A stretch of DNA of 18,353 nt from DASZZX01 sp036260415. GTDB taxonomy: Bacteria; Actinomycetota; Nitriliruptoria; Nitriliruptorales; JAHWKO01. The DNA lies in assembly GCA_036260415.1 (NCBI GenBank), contig DASZZX010000366.1, forward strand, positions 1-18,353. The letters run 5' to 3'. The notes under the pieces are model-generated. The model was not told where the DNA came from and searched no databases. It saw nothing but the letters and a program-made list of their open reading frames with translations. Below are positions 1 through 7,910 of the stretch, one piece after another (position 1 is the stretch's first letter; each line of letters begins with the position of its first letter). The translations under genes and the position numbers were made by a program.

Positions 1-46
1 CGGCGCGGCTGACGGCCGCGCCGACACGCACCTGCGAACCGGTCAT
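1..46 (-). CDS. 5' end of an unidentified gene running off the left edge
   Basis: An ATG at 46-44 opens a reading frame leftward that stays open to the window edge (15 codons, beginning MTGSQVRVG). No Shine-Dalgarno precedes it, but a TAGGGT box lies six bases upstream, the spacing expected for a leaderless actinobacterial mRNA. It has the same orientation as sucCD but is separated from them by hairpins, so it is probably its own transcription unit. Fifteen residues are too few to name a product. The start call rests on the promoter spacing and the absence of stops. Confidence 0.4.
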   Translation of the reverse strand, partial: MTGSQVRVGAAVSRA

Positions 47-52
47 ACGCCG

Positions 53-58
53 ACCCTA
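53..58 (-). promoter_or_regulatory. candidate -10 box for a leaderless transcript
   Basis: TAGGGT on the minus strand fits the actinobacterial TAnnnT -10 consensus. It ends six bases before the ATG at 46, so transcription would begin at or next to the start codon. I find no clear -35 hexamer. Confidence 0.4.
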
Positions 59-86
59 CGCCCTCCCCCACGGACGGAGCATCGCT

Positions 87-121
87 GCCCCCGTACGTGC
101 GCTGCGCGCACGTACGGGGGC
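87..121. terminator. long perfect hairpin (16-bp arms, 3-nt loop)
   Basis: Positions 87-102 and 106-121 are perfect reverse complements, with arms built on CCCCCGTACGTGCGC, separated by TGC. There is no U-tract on either side. It lies just upstream of the leftmost gene's promoter. It could be a factor-independent terminator of the tract-less kind seen in actinobacteria, or an operator. The arms are longer than most terminators need. Confidence 0.5.
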
Positions 122-296
122 TGACGGGCACGTCGGCCGGCTCAGCGACGTTGACGCAGGTGTGGCAGCGACAGCTGCCGCCCCGTGGGCCTTCTCCACG
201 CCGGCGCCCCACCCGGCCAGGCCCGCGGGACCGGTCACCGAAGCCCCACGGTGGCCGGAGCCGGTCGACGCCGTGCCCCCGCGCGTCCCGGCTGGT

Positions 297-328
297 AGAA
301 GCCCCGCCCCCGCCCGGGCGGGGCTTCT
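297..328 (-). terminator. terminator-type GC hairpin downstream of sucD
   Basis: The 13-bp arms AGAAGCCCCGCCC (297-309) and GGGCGGGGCTTCT (316-328) flank a 6-nt loop. The A/T-richer stem base and GC-rich stem are typical of intrinsic terminators, though the U-tract is minimal. It lies about 190 bp past the sucD stop and probably ends the B12-subunit/sucC/sucD transcript. It is symmetrical enough to act in both directions. Confidence 0.6.
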
Positions 329-384
329 CTCGTCAGCGTGTCCGCCGACCCGGCGGCCGCTGCCCCGCCCGACCTGGGCCAGCA

Positions 385-472
385 ACGATCGTGCGTGGTT
401 CCGCCGATCCTGCCCCCGAGCGACGATCGTGCCAGGTTCCGCCAGGATGCCGGCGCAACCACTCACGATCTC
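385..472. repeat. three-copy ~21-bp interspersed repeat, two direct and one inverted
   Basis: A 21-bp unit starting ACGATCGTGC and ending GGTTCCGCC occurs at 385-405 and 423-443 (19/21 identical). A third, inverted copy lies at 452-472 (about 17/21 on the minus strand). In addition, ATCCTG at 407-412 pairs with CAGGAT at 443-448, so the block can fold. It lies in the non-coding stretch downstream of sucD. No reading frame here looks real. The unit could be a REP-type palindromic repeat or a set of binding sites. Confidence 0.6.
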
Positions 473-521
473 GGTTCGGCCGGTCGATGTCCACGGCACA
501 CGCCGCGACGGCCCACGCTCC

Positions 522-1448
522 TCAGCCGCCCGGGGCCACCCCGCCTGACGACCTGGGCGGCGTGCTCAGCCGCTCGATCATGAGGCGCGCCGCCTCGGAC
601 GGGTTGGTGGCCACCGCGATGCCGAAGGCCTCCAAGGCCTGTTGCTTCTCCACGGCGGTCTCGCCACCGCCCGTGCCCTCACGGACGATCGCGCCGGCGT
701 GGCCCATCCGCTTGCCGGGGGGAGCCTGGAAGCCGGCGACGTAGGCCACCACCGGGGTGTCGGGGATGTGTTCGGCGATCCACCCTCCGGCCTCCTGCTC
801 GTCGGTGCCCCCGATCTCGCCGACCAGCACGATGGCCCGGGTGGCGGGATCCTCGGCGAACAACCGGACGACGTCGAGGAAGTCGCTGCCGACGACCGGG
901 TCGCCACCGATGCCGACGCAGGTGGAGATGCCCAGTCCGCCCGACGCGAGCTCGTCCATGATCTGGTAGGTCAGGGTGCCCGAACGCGACACCAGCCCGA
1001 CGTGTCCGGGCCCGGCGATGTTCGCCGGGATGATCCCGACGTTGCACCGGCCGGGACTGATCACACCGGGACAGTTGGGGCCGATCAGCCGCGCCCCACC
1101 GAGTCGCACCACCTGGTCGTAGACGACCGTCATGTCGTGCACGGGGACGCCCTCGGTGATGGTCACGATCGTGCGGATGCCGGCGTGGAAGGCCTCCAGG
1201 ATCGCGTCCTTGGTGAACGGTGCCGGCACCATGATCATCGACGTGTTCGCATCGGTCCGGTCGACCGCCTCCTCGGCCGTGGCGAAGACGGGGAGGTCCA
1301 GCTCCTTCCAAGTGTCGCCGCCACGACGTGGGTGCACGCCTGCGACAACCGCGGTGCCGTACAGCTGGTTGCGTCGAGCGTGGAAGGTGCCCTGCGTGCC
1401 GATCCCCTGGACGACGACCCTCGTGTGCTCGTCGACGATGATGCTCAC
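522..1448 (-). CDS. sucD: succinyl-CoA synthetase alpha subunit
   Basis: This is the alpha subunit of the cytoplasmic ADP/GDP-forming succinate-CoA ligase, which interconverts succinyl-CoA and succinate with nucleotide phosphorylation. The 308-residue protein has the N-terminal CoA-binding motif GIGTQG (15-20), GPNCPG (123-128) and the phosphohistidine motif GHAGAI, with the active His at 250. This matches the usual length of about 290-300 residues. I chose the GTG at 1448 because it begins VSIIVDEHTRVVVQG, as the family does, and has GGAGGTG just upstream. The frame stays open a further 31 codons upstream, but those codons come from the 68-bp repeat and should not be counted as protein. sucC lies upstream, 93 bp away across that repeat, so the two subunits are presumably cotranscribed. 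Confidence 0.95.
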   Translation of the reverse strand: MSIIVDEHTRVVVQGIGTQGTFHARRNQLYGTAVVAGVHPRRGGDTWKELDLPVFATAEEAVDRTDANTSMIMVPAPFTKDAILEAFHAGIRTIVTITEGVPVHDMTVVYDQVVRLGGARLIGPNCPGVISPGRCNVGIIPANIAGPGHVGLVSRSGTLTYQIMDELASGGLGISTCVGIGGDPVVGSDFLDVVRLFAEDPATRAIVLVGEIGGTDEQEAGGWIAEHIPDTPVVAYVAGFQAPPGKRMGHAGAIVREGTGGGETAVEKQQALEAFGIAVATNPSEAARLMIERLSTPPRSSGGVAPGG

Positions 1449-1541
1449 GTGCCCACCTCCGTCGCTGTCCTGGGGGGCCCACGACAGCTCCTCTCGCGAC
1501 GCTACGCGCCCCTCACGTGCCCACCTCCGGCACAGCGTCAC

Positions 1542-1545
<4 letters not shown>
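1449..1545 (-). repeat. GTGA-bounded hairpin element, copy A (29-bp remnant plus full 68-bp unit)
   Basis: Read on the minus strand, this holds two tandem units. Unit A1 (1545-1517, 29 bp) keeps only the head GTGAGTGACGC and the tail CGGAGGTGGGCAC. Unit A2 (1516-1449, 68 bp) is complete: GTGA, a first hairpin with loop GTA, the linker GAGAG, a second hairpin GCTGTCGTGGG/CCCAGGACAGC, then GGAGGTG and the sucD GTG. A2 is identical at 59 of 68 positions, without gaps, to unit B1 at 13335-13402. The left GTGA contains the sucC stop codon and the right GTGA contains the sucD start codon, so the element sits exactly in the stop/start junction. It supplies the ribosome-binding site of sucD. Confidence 0.85.
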
Positions 1546-2726
<1,181 letters not shown>

Positions 2727-2758
2727 GCGTGCTCCGGTGTGGGCTCGTGCCGGGCCGC

Positions 2759-3163
2759 TCAGGCGCTGGCGGTCCGTTCGGGGACGTTGTCGCGGACCCA
2801 CTCGACGATCTCGCCCATCGCCGTCCCCGGGGTGAAGATCCTGGCGATCCCACTCTGCTGGAGCTCGTCGACGTCCTCCTTGGGGATGATCCCGCCGCCG
2901 AACACGACGACGTCGTCCGCGCCTTGCTCGCGGAGCAGTTCGACCACGCGGGGGAACAGCGTCATGTGCGCGCCGGAGTGGATGGACAGCCCCACCGCCT
3001 GCGCGTCCTCCTGCACGACCGCGTTGACGATCTGCTCGGGGGTCTGGTGTAGCCCCGTGTAGATGACCTCCATGCCCGCGTCGCGCAGCGCGCGCGCCAC
3101 CACCTTCGCGCCGCGGTCGTGCCCGTCGAGCCCCGGCTTGGCGATCACGACACGGATGGGCAC
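2759..3163 (-). CDS. stand-alone B12-binding subunit of methylmalonyl-CoA-type mutase
   Basis: This 134-residue protein is a single cobalamin-binding domain. It has the base-off/His-on signature DGHDRG (13-18, with His15 as the expected cobalt ligand), SIHSG (60-64) and GGGIIP (89-94). It matches the small or C-terminal part of acyl-CoA mutases of the methylmalonyl-CoA type. Such a subunit works only with a separate substrate-binding large subunit, which is not in this window. It stands first in an apparent operon with sucCD, which handle succinyl-CoA, the product of methylmalonyl-CoA mutase, so that substrate is likely but not proven. The GTG at 3163 has AGGAGA upstream. Isobutyryl- or ethylmalonyl-CoA mutase subunits look similar, so I give no symbol. 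Confidence 0.85.
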   Translation of the reverse strand: MPIRVVIAKPGLDGHDRGAKVVARALRDAGMEVIYTGLHQTPEQIVNAVVQEDAQAVGLSIHSGAHMTLFPRVVELLREQGADDVVVFGGGIIPKEDVDELQQSGIARIFTPGTAMGEIVEWVRDNVPERTASA

Positions 3164-3226
3164 GGACGGTCTCCTGCCGGGAACGGTGCGCGGCCGTGCC
3201 GACCAGGGCGTGACACGGCGCCAACG

Positions 3227-3232
3227 AGGCTA
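3227..3232 (-). promoter_or_regulatory. candidate -10 box for the B12 subunit-sucCD operon
   Basis: TAGCCT on the minus strand fits TAnnnT and would give a 5' leader of roughly 55-60 nt before the GTG at 3163. I see no matching -35 hexamer, so this is tentative. Confidence 0.3.
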
Positions 3233-3279
3233 GCCCAGGCGTCGTCGGCCACGCAGCCGGTGCCGGCGGGCGGGGCGCG

Positions 3280-3308
3280 TTGACGGCCGCCGGGTCGGGG
3301 GGGAGACT
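3280..3308 (+). promoter_or_regulatory. candidate promoter of the small membrane-protein gene
   Basis: TTGACG (3280-3285) and GAGACT (3303-3308) are separated by exactly 17 bp, the sigma-70-type spacing. The GTG start at 3342 lies 33 bases downstream. It points away from the B12-subunit promoter, so 3164-3341 is a divergent promoter region. Confidence 0.45.
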
Positions 3309-3341
3309 CGCGCGGCCCGGTGGCCGGTGGAGGAGGAGCCG

Positions 3342-3869
3342 GTGGTCGAGCGGGCGCGCCGCGACCCCGACCCGGAATACGGCCCCTCGGGCTACCTGCC
3401 CGAGCGTGCTGCGAAGCGGGCGCGCAAGATCGTGCTGCGGGCGCCGCTCGGGCTGCAGTGGGTGGTGGCGTCCGCCGCGGTCGGGATCGTCCTGCTGGTG
3501 GTCATGGTGGCGCTGGTCGTGCGCGCGACCGCCCCGCCCGGTCCACCCTGGGTGGGGGTCGGTCCGGCCGGTGCCGTCGGGGACGCAACCTACGACGAGG
3601 CGCGCGGGGTGCTGCTCGTCGGCGCCGCCGGCCGCCTCCGCGCCTTCGTGGTGCCGGACGGGGAGCCGCCCCGGTACTGCCCCGCCTCGGGGCACCTCGA
3701 GTCGTCCGATGGCCACGTGTGGACGGTCACCGGACGTGCGCTCGCCGGGGGCACGTCGCTGGACCGCCGACCCACCATGGTGCACCGCGGGACCCTGTAC
3801 CTCGACCCGACGCGTCGGCTCGCCGGCCCCCCGGCCCGTGACACCGGCGCGGTGCCGGTCTGCGCCTGA
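3342..3869 (+). CDS. single-pass membrane protein with a Rieske-like exported domain, function unknown
   Basis: The protein has about 175 residues. A charged N-terminal tail is followed by one hydrophobic segment (about residues 38-61) and an exported domain. I chose the GTG at 3342 because a GGAGGAGGAG stretch lies just upstream; an in-frame GTG at 3327 would add five residues (MEEEP) that encode that stretch. The exported part contains CPASGHLES and ends in Cys-Ala. The order of CPxSGH, a glycine turn and the strand HRGTLYLD recalls the second half of Rieske [2Fe-2S] domains. However, the Cys-x-His pairs needed for a cluster are absent and only two cysteines remain, which might form a disulfide. 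It converges on pcrA with a 15-bp gap. Coding status is supported by the promoter, the Shine-Dalgarno and the clean membrane topology. Confidence 0.7.
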   Translation: MVERARRDPDPEYGPSGYLPERAAKRARKIVLRAPLGLQWVVASAAVGIVLLVVMVALVVRATAPPGPPWVGVGPAGAVGDATYDEARGVLLVGAAGRLRAFVVPDGEPPRYCPASGHLESSDGHVWTVTGRALAGGTSLDRRPTMVHRGTLYLDPTRRLAGPPARDTGAVPVCA

Positions 3870-3884
3870 CCGGGCGCGACGCGG

Positions 3885-6101
3885 TCACTCCTTGATCAAC
3901 GGGGCGTAGAGCAGCAGCAGCCGCTTGCGGCCGACGTCCTGGAAGTCGACCAGCGCCTCCGCCGACTCCCCCTCACCCGCGACCTGCAGCACCCGTCCGC
4001 GCCCGAAGCTGCTGTGACGAACGTGCTCGCCGACCCGGAACTCGACCCCGCCGAACTCCGTGATCTCACGGTCACGGATGCGTCCGGCGGCGGCGCCCCG
4101 CTCGGACTCGCGCCGCTCGACCAGGTCCTCGGGTAGCTCACGCAGGAAGCGCGACGGCGGGTTGAAGGAGCTTCCTCCCCACAGGGTGCGGTGGTCGGCG
4201 TGGACGAGGTACAGGCGCTGTTCAGCTCTCGTCATGCCGACGTAGCACAGGCGGCGCTCCTCCTCCAGCTCGTCGCTGTCGGCGAGCGAGCGCACGTGCG
4301 GGAAGACGCCGTCCTCGAGGCCCACGAGGAAGACGACCGGGTACTCCAGCCCCTTGGCGGTGTGCAGCGTCATGAAGGTGACGGCCGACTCGTCACGCCC
4401 CGCCTGCTCCTGCTCGACCTCGAGCAGCTCGTCCTGGTCGGTGACGAGGGTGACGGATTCGAGGAACCCCTGCAGGCCACCGCCTGGGTCGCGCTCGTGG
4501 TGCTCGCGGGCGACCGACTGCAGCTCGCGGAGGTTCTCCTCGCGACCGAGCGCCTCGATGCTGCGCTCCGCCTGGAGCTCACCCATGTAGCCGGTGCGCG
4601 TCCAGGTCTCCTCGATCAGCTCCGGGACCGGGGTCCCCGCGGCCACGGTCCCCAGCACGTCGAGCGTGTCGACGAACGTCTGCACAGCCGAGACCTGGCG
4701 GGGCGTGAGCTGGGGGATGTGCTCGGCCTGGCGGCACGCTTCCAGGAACGGGATGCCTTCGCGGGCGGCGTGCCGGTCGATCCACTCCAGGGTCCTGGCA
4801 CCGATCCCCCGGCGAGGCTCGTTGACGACGCGGCGGGCCGACAGGTCGTCGGCCGGGTTGACCAGCAGCCGCAGGTAGGCCAGCAGGTCCTTGATCTCCT
4901 TGCGCTCGTAGAACCGCACCCCACCGACCACCCGGTAGGGGGTGCCGACGCGGACGAACACCTCCTCGAGCACACGCGACTGCGCGTTCGTGCGGTAGAA
5001 GACGGCGACGTCGGCGAAGCGGTGCCCCTCGTCGCGCACGAGCCGCTCGATCTCCTCGGCGACGAAAGCGGCTTCGTCGCGTTCGTCCTCGGCGTGGTAG
5101 CGCACGACGTGCGACCCCGGACCCTCCTCCGTCCACAGGTCCTTGGGCTGGCGGCGCAGGTTGTTGCGGATCACGGCGTTCGCCGCGTCGAGGATCGTCG
5201 CGGTGGAGCGGTAGTTCTGCGTCAGCTTGACGACCGTGGCGTCGGGGAAGTCGCGTTCGAAGTCGAGGAGGTTCTGGATCGTGGCGCCCCGGAAGCTGTA
5301 GACACCCTGGTCGGCGTCGCCGACGACCATGACGTTGCGGTGCTTGCCCGCCAGCAGGTTGACCAGGTGGTACTGGACGCGGTTGGTGTCCTGGTACTCG
5401 TCGACCAGCAGGTAGAGGAACCGCTCGCGGTAGTGGTCGAGCACCTCCGGGAACAGTTGGAACAGCTCCACCACCTTCACCAGGAGGTCGTCGAAGTCCA
5501 CCGCGTTGGCACGGTGCAGGCGGCTCTGGTACTCGCGGTAGACCTCGGCGATGCGCTTGTCGATGTGACCCTCGGCCCGCAGCGCGTACGTGTCGAAGTC
5601 GATCAGTTCGTCCTTCGCCGCACTGATCGCGACGTGGACGCCCTGGGGGGTGAGACCGCGCTCGTCGACGCGCAGGTCCTTCATGACCTGCGCGACGAGA
5701 CGCACGGCGTCGGCCTGGTCGTAGATCGAGAACGTGGAGCGGTAGCCGAGCCGGGCCGCCTCCCGCCGGAGGATGCGCGCGCACGCCGAATGGAAGGTGG
5801 TGACCCACATGCGCTCGGACAGCCGCGCGCCGACGAGACTCCCGACCCGCTCGCGCATCTCCGACGCCGCCTTGTTGGTGAAGGTGATGGCGAGGATCGA
5901 GAAGGGGTCGATACCCCGGTCGCGGATCAGGTGCGCGATGCGGTGCGTGAGCACGCGCGTCTTCCCCGAGCCCGCACCGGCCACGATCAGCAGCGGCCCA
6001 TCGGTCGCGGTGACCGCCTCCCGCTGGGCGGGGTTCAGGTCCGCCACCAGCGCCTCGGACACAGTCGTGGTGGCGCCGGGGTCGGGGCGCTGCGCGGGCA
6101 T
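3885..6101 (-). CDS. pcrA: ATP-dependent 3'-5' DNA helicase, UvrD/PcrA family
   Basis: This superfamily 1A helicase acts in repair, restart and removal of protein roadblocks. The 738-residue protein has the Walker A motif GAGSGKT (42-48), motif II DEYQDTN (234-240), motif III GDADQGVYSFRGA (261-273), motif IV LTQNYRST (293-300), and further on motif V TLHTAKGLEYPVVF and motif VI YVGMTRAEQ. The last 57 residues (682-738) form the PcrA-type Tudor-like tail, including GEHVRHSSFGRGRV, which binds RNA polymerase in studied relatives. Motif III usually reads DQSIY, so the Gly in DQGVY is a mild deviation. I chose the ATG at 6101 because a TACGGT -10 box lies exactly 7 nt upstream and no Shine-Dalgarno is visible. 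The frame is open 39 codons further up without family similarity. Confidence 0.95.
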   Translation of the reverse strand: MPAQRPDPGATTTVSEALVADLNPAQREAVTATDGPLLIVAGAGSGKTRVLTHRIAHLIRDRGIDPFSILAITFTNKAASEMRERVGSLVGARLSERMWVTTFHSACARILRREAARLGYRSTFSIYDQADAVRLVAQVMKDLRVDERGLTPQGVHVAISAAKDELIDFDTYALRAEGHIDKRIAEVYREYQSRLHRANAVDFDDLLVKVVELFQLFPEVLDHYRERFLYLLVDEYQDTNRVQYHLVNLLAGKHRNVMVVGDADQGVYSFRGATIQNLLDFERDFPDATVVKLTQNYRSTATILDAANAVIRNNLRRQPKDLWTEEGPGSHVVRYHAEDERDEAAFVAEEIERLVRDEGHRFADVAVFYRTNAQSRVLEEVFVRVGTPYRVVGGVRFYERKEIKDLLAYLRLLVNPADDLSARRVVNEPRRGIGARTLEWIDRHAAREGIPFLEACRQAEHIPQLTPRQVSAVQTFVDTLDVLGTVAAGTPVPELIEETWTRTGYMGELQAERSIEALGREENLRELQSVAREHHERDPGGGLQGFLESVTLVTDQDELLEVEQEQAGRDESAVTFMTLHTAKGLEYPVVFLVGLEDGVFPHVRSLADSDELEEERRLCYVGMTRAEQRLYLVHADHRTLWGGSSFNPPSRFLRELPEDLVERRESERGAAAGRIRDREITEFGGVEFRVGEHVRHSSFGRGRVLQVAGEGESAEALVDFQDVGRKRLLLLYAPLIKE

Positions 6102-6108
6102 GTGCGCC

Positions 6109-6114
6109 ACCGTA
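6109..6114 (-). promoter_or_regulatory. candidate -10 box, leaderless pcrA transcript
   Basis: TACGGT on the minus strand is followed by seven bases (GGCGCAC) and then the pcrA ATG. This is the same geometry as upstream of guaA and points to transcription starting at the start codon. It also explains the missing Shine-Dalgarno. Confidence 0.45.
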
Positions 6115-6269
6115 CCGGAGGGCCCGACCGCTCCCGAGGGGGCGACGCAGCGGTCGCGTCGGACTGGCGACGGGGCGTCCGACGACGCGATGGCCACGCC
6201 GATGGGCCACATCGACACGCGCCGGGGCGGCGCACGAGGCCGTCCGCGACCGGGCCTCGTGTGCCTGCT

Positions 6270-7640
6270 TCACCCCGGGCTGACGGTCTGGTAGCAGGGG
6301 CCGTCGCCGAACTCGTACCCCTGCGCGGTGGGGCCCGAGTAGTTCGGCTCGACGATCTCGTAGCCCGAGGTGCCCGCCCCGCTGGGCTGCGCGATGGTCG
6401 TCACACGCACGGCTGCGGCATCGGGGCCGCCGGCGAAGTGGCCAGCACCGCCGCCGAGCATCCCCTCGTAGTCGACCGACTCCAGGCTCTTGACCGCGTC
6501 GAACAGGCCCCGGCGCGTGAGGTCGCCGCTGGCCACGGCCTGCTCCAGCGCCGCCTTCAGCGGGTAGCTCCAGATCCAGCCGGACGTGTACCCCTCGTTC
6601 CCGGCCACTCCCTCGCCCAGCGCTGCGCGCATCGCCCGGGCGCCGGGAGCGTCACCGGAGAACGTGGTGGCCCACGGCGCCGTCAGCATGTACCTGCTGA
6701 CGACGGCGTCCCTGGCAGCGCTCTGCAGCAACCCGGGGTTGTACGACGGGCTCACCCCCAGGAACCTGCCCTCGTAGCCGCGGGCGACCGTGCCGGCGAC
6801 GATCTCGCCGGTCTCCTGGGGCGACACGGCGAGGACCACAACGTCGGGCCCCTGGTCGAGGATCGCATCGACCGCGGCGGTGGTGGTGCCGCCGGACGCG
6901 ACCGGCACCTGCTCCACGTAGGAGAACTGCGCGTCGTTGGCCTCCGCCCAGATCCTCGCGCCGGCCGCGGCGTCGCCTCCGTAGTCGCCGGGGAACGCCA
7001 TCGCCATGACCGTGTCCGGTCCGTCGCCTTCGACGGTGAGCCAGTCGAGCCCGTTCATCGGATCTATGCAGTACGTGCTGCCCGATTCGACGATGACGTC
7101 GTGGAACAACCACCGGGAGGTCCACGACACCGGCGCCGCCAGGACGCCGCTCGCCTCGAGGTCGTCAATGATCGCCGCCGTCGTGGGGGACCCGAGGGTC
7201 TGAGCGAGCGCGAGAACGTGGGGCTCGATCCCGCGGTACAGACGGCGGTGGACCTGCGGGTCGTACTGGTTGTCTCGAGTGTAGGTGGTGACGTCGATGT
7301 CGTACCCACCGACACCGCCCTGCTCGTTGACACGCCGCCAGAACGCCTCCTGAGCATCCGTGATGGGGACCGCCAGAGCCGAGAAGGGTCCCGCCGACAG
7401 GTCGGAGAGGCTGCCCAGGTAGACGCAGCCGTTCTCCGGGTTGACCGCGGCGGCGCAGGGCTCCTCGGTGACGCCGACGTCGGTGGCGACCTCGCCCGTG
7501 GCCTCGCCGGTCGGTACGACCCCGCCGGCGGGCCGCCCGACGGCTCGGTCTCCGCCGCTGCCTCCACAGGCCGTCAGAGCGACCGCCACGGCGAGGGCCA
7601 GCCCGGCGCTGTGCGCCGTGCACCCAAGCGGGACGTGCAT
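6270..7640 (-). CDS. extracellular substrate-binding lipoprotein, LivJ/LivK-like (type I periplasmic fold)
   Basis: The 456-residue protein begins with a signal peptide and lipobox LTAC (acylated Cys25), followed by a Gly/Ser linker. It then has a receptor-family ligand-binding domain starting VYLGSLSDLSAGPFS, with an ITDAQEAFWRRVNEQGGVGGYDI segment typical of branched-chain-amino-acid and amide binding proteins. It would be anchored outside the membrane and deliver ligand to an ABC importer. No permease or ATPase gene lies nearby, so it is an orphan here and its ligand cannot be told. I chose the ATG at 7640 because it directly precedes the signal peptide and has GGAG eight bases upstream; a TAGGCT box lies further up. 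The open frame extends another 71 codons without protein-like content. Confidence 0.85.
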   Translation of the reverse strand: MHVPLGCTAHSAGLALAVAVALTACGGSGGDRAVGRPAGGVVPTGEATGEVATDVGVTEEPCAAAVNPENGCVYLGSLSDLSAGPFSALAVPITDAQEAFWRRVNEQGGVGGYDIDVTTYTRDNQYDPQVHRRLYRGIEPHVLALAQTLGSPTTAAIIDDLEASGVLAAPVSWTSRWLFHDVIVESGSTYCIDPMNGLDWLTVEGDGPDTVMAMAFPGDYGGDAAAGARIWAEANDAQFSYVEQVPVASGGTTTAAVDAILDQGPDVVVLAVSPQETGEIVAGTVARGYEGRFLGVSPSYNPGLLQSAARDAVVSRYMLTAPWATTFSGDAPGARAMRAALGEGVAGNEGYTSGWIWSYPLKAALEQAVASGDLTRRGLFDAVKSLESVDYEGMLGGGAGHFAGGPDAAAVRVTTIAQPSGAGTSGYEIVEPNYSGPTAQGYEFGDGPCYQTVSPG

Positions 7641-7672
7641 ATCGTGCGCTCCGGGTCGGCCGAGGCCCGGGG

Positions 7673-7678
7673 AGCCTA
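7673..7678 (-). promoter_or_regulatory. candidate -10 box for the binding-lipoprotein gene
   Basis: TAGGCT on the minus strand lies 32 bases upstream of the ATG at 7640. This leaves room for a short leader with the GGAG site. The same hexamer occurs in front of guaB3. No clear -35 is visible. Confidence 0.35.
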
Positions 7679-7790
7679 GTGGCCGTCCGTGAGCGGGCTC
7701 GCCGGCGCCCCCTCCACCGGCGCGACCCGGTCGACGTTTCCGCTGGGCCCGCCGACTCGGTGGGGCATCGGCGGTCTCGTGCGTCCTCGC

Positions 7791-7804
7791 GGTCACCGGT
7801 GACC
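7791..7804. other. 14-bp perfect palindrome in the guaA/binding-lipoprotein gap
   Basis: GGTCACCGGTGACC is self-complementary without a loop, so it looks more like a dimer-binding site than a terminator. It lies about 115 bp upstream of the candidate -10 box of the lipoprotein gene and downstream of guaA. The rest of 7641-7910 holds no gene that I can support. A 14-bp palindrome in GC-rich DNA can arise by chance. Confidence 0.3.
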
Positions 7805-7910
7805 ACCAGGAAGCACGATCGGAGAGCGCGCGGTCAACCGTGACGATCGGCACGCTCGACGACTAGGTGACAGGATCGGGACCGCGCGGGTCACCGACGG
7901 TACGGGTGGA

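Noticed and set aside
385..472. CRISPR array
   Set aside because: Only three units, one inverted, with unequal short spacing; no cas genes.
97..583. Several overlapping open frames at the left end on both strands
   Set aside because: They cross hairpins and repeats, are Pro/Arg/Ala-rich and resemble no protein.
1449..1541. A 31-codon N-terminal extension of SucD
   Set aside because: These codons lie in the repeat element, and family similarity begins at the GTG at 1448 with a strong Shine-Dalgarno.
4191..7679. A 1162-codon plus-strand open frame
   Set aside because: It is the antisense shadow of pcrA and the binding lipoprotein, which have intact motifs and signal peptide; long antisense frames are expected at this GC content.
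7641..7910. Purine riboswitch or terminator after guaA
   Set aside because: No conserved purine-aptamer core and no stem-loop with terminator form; only a loop-less 14-bp palindrome is visible.
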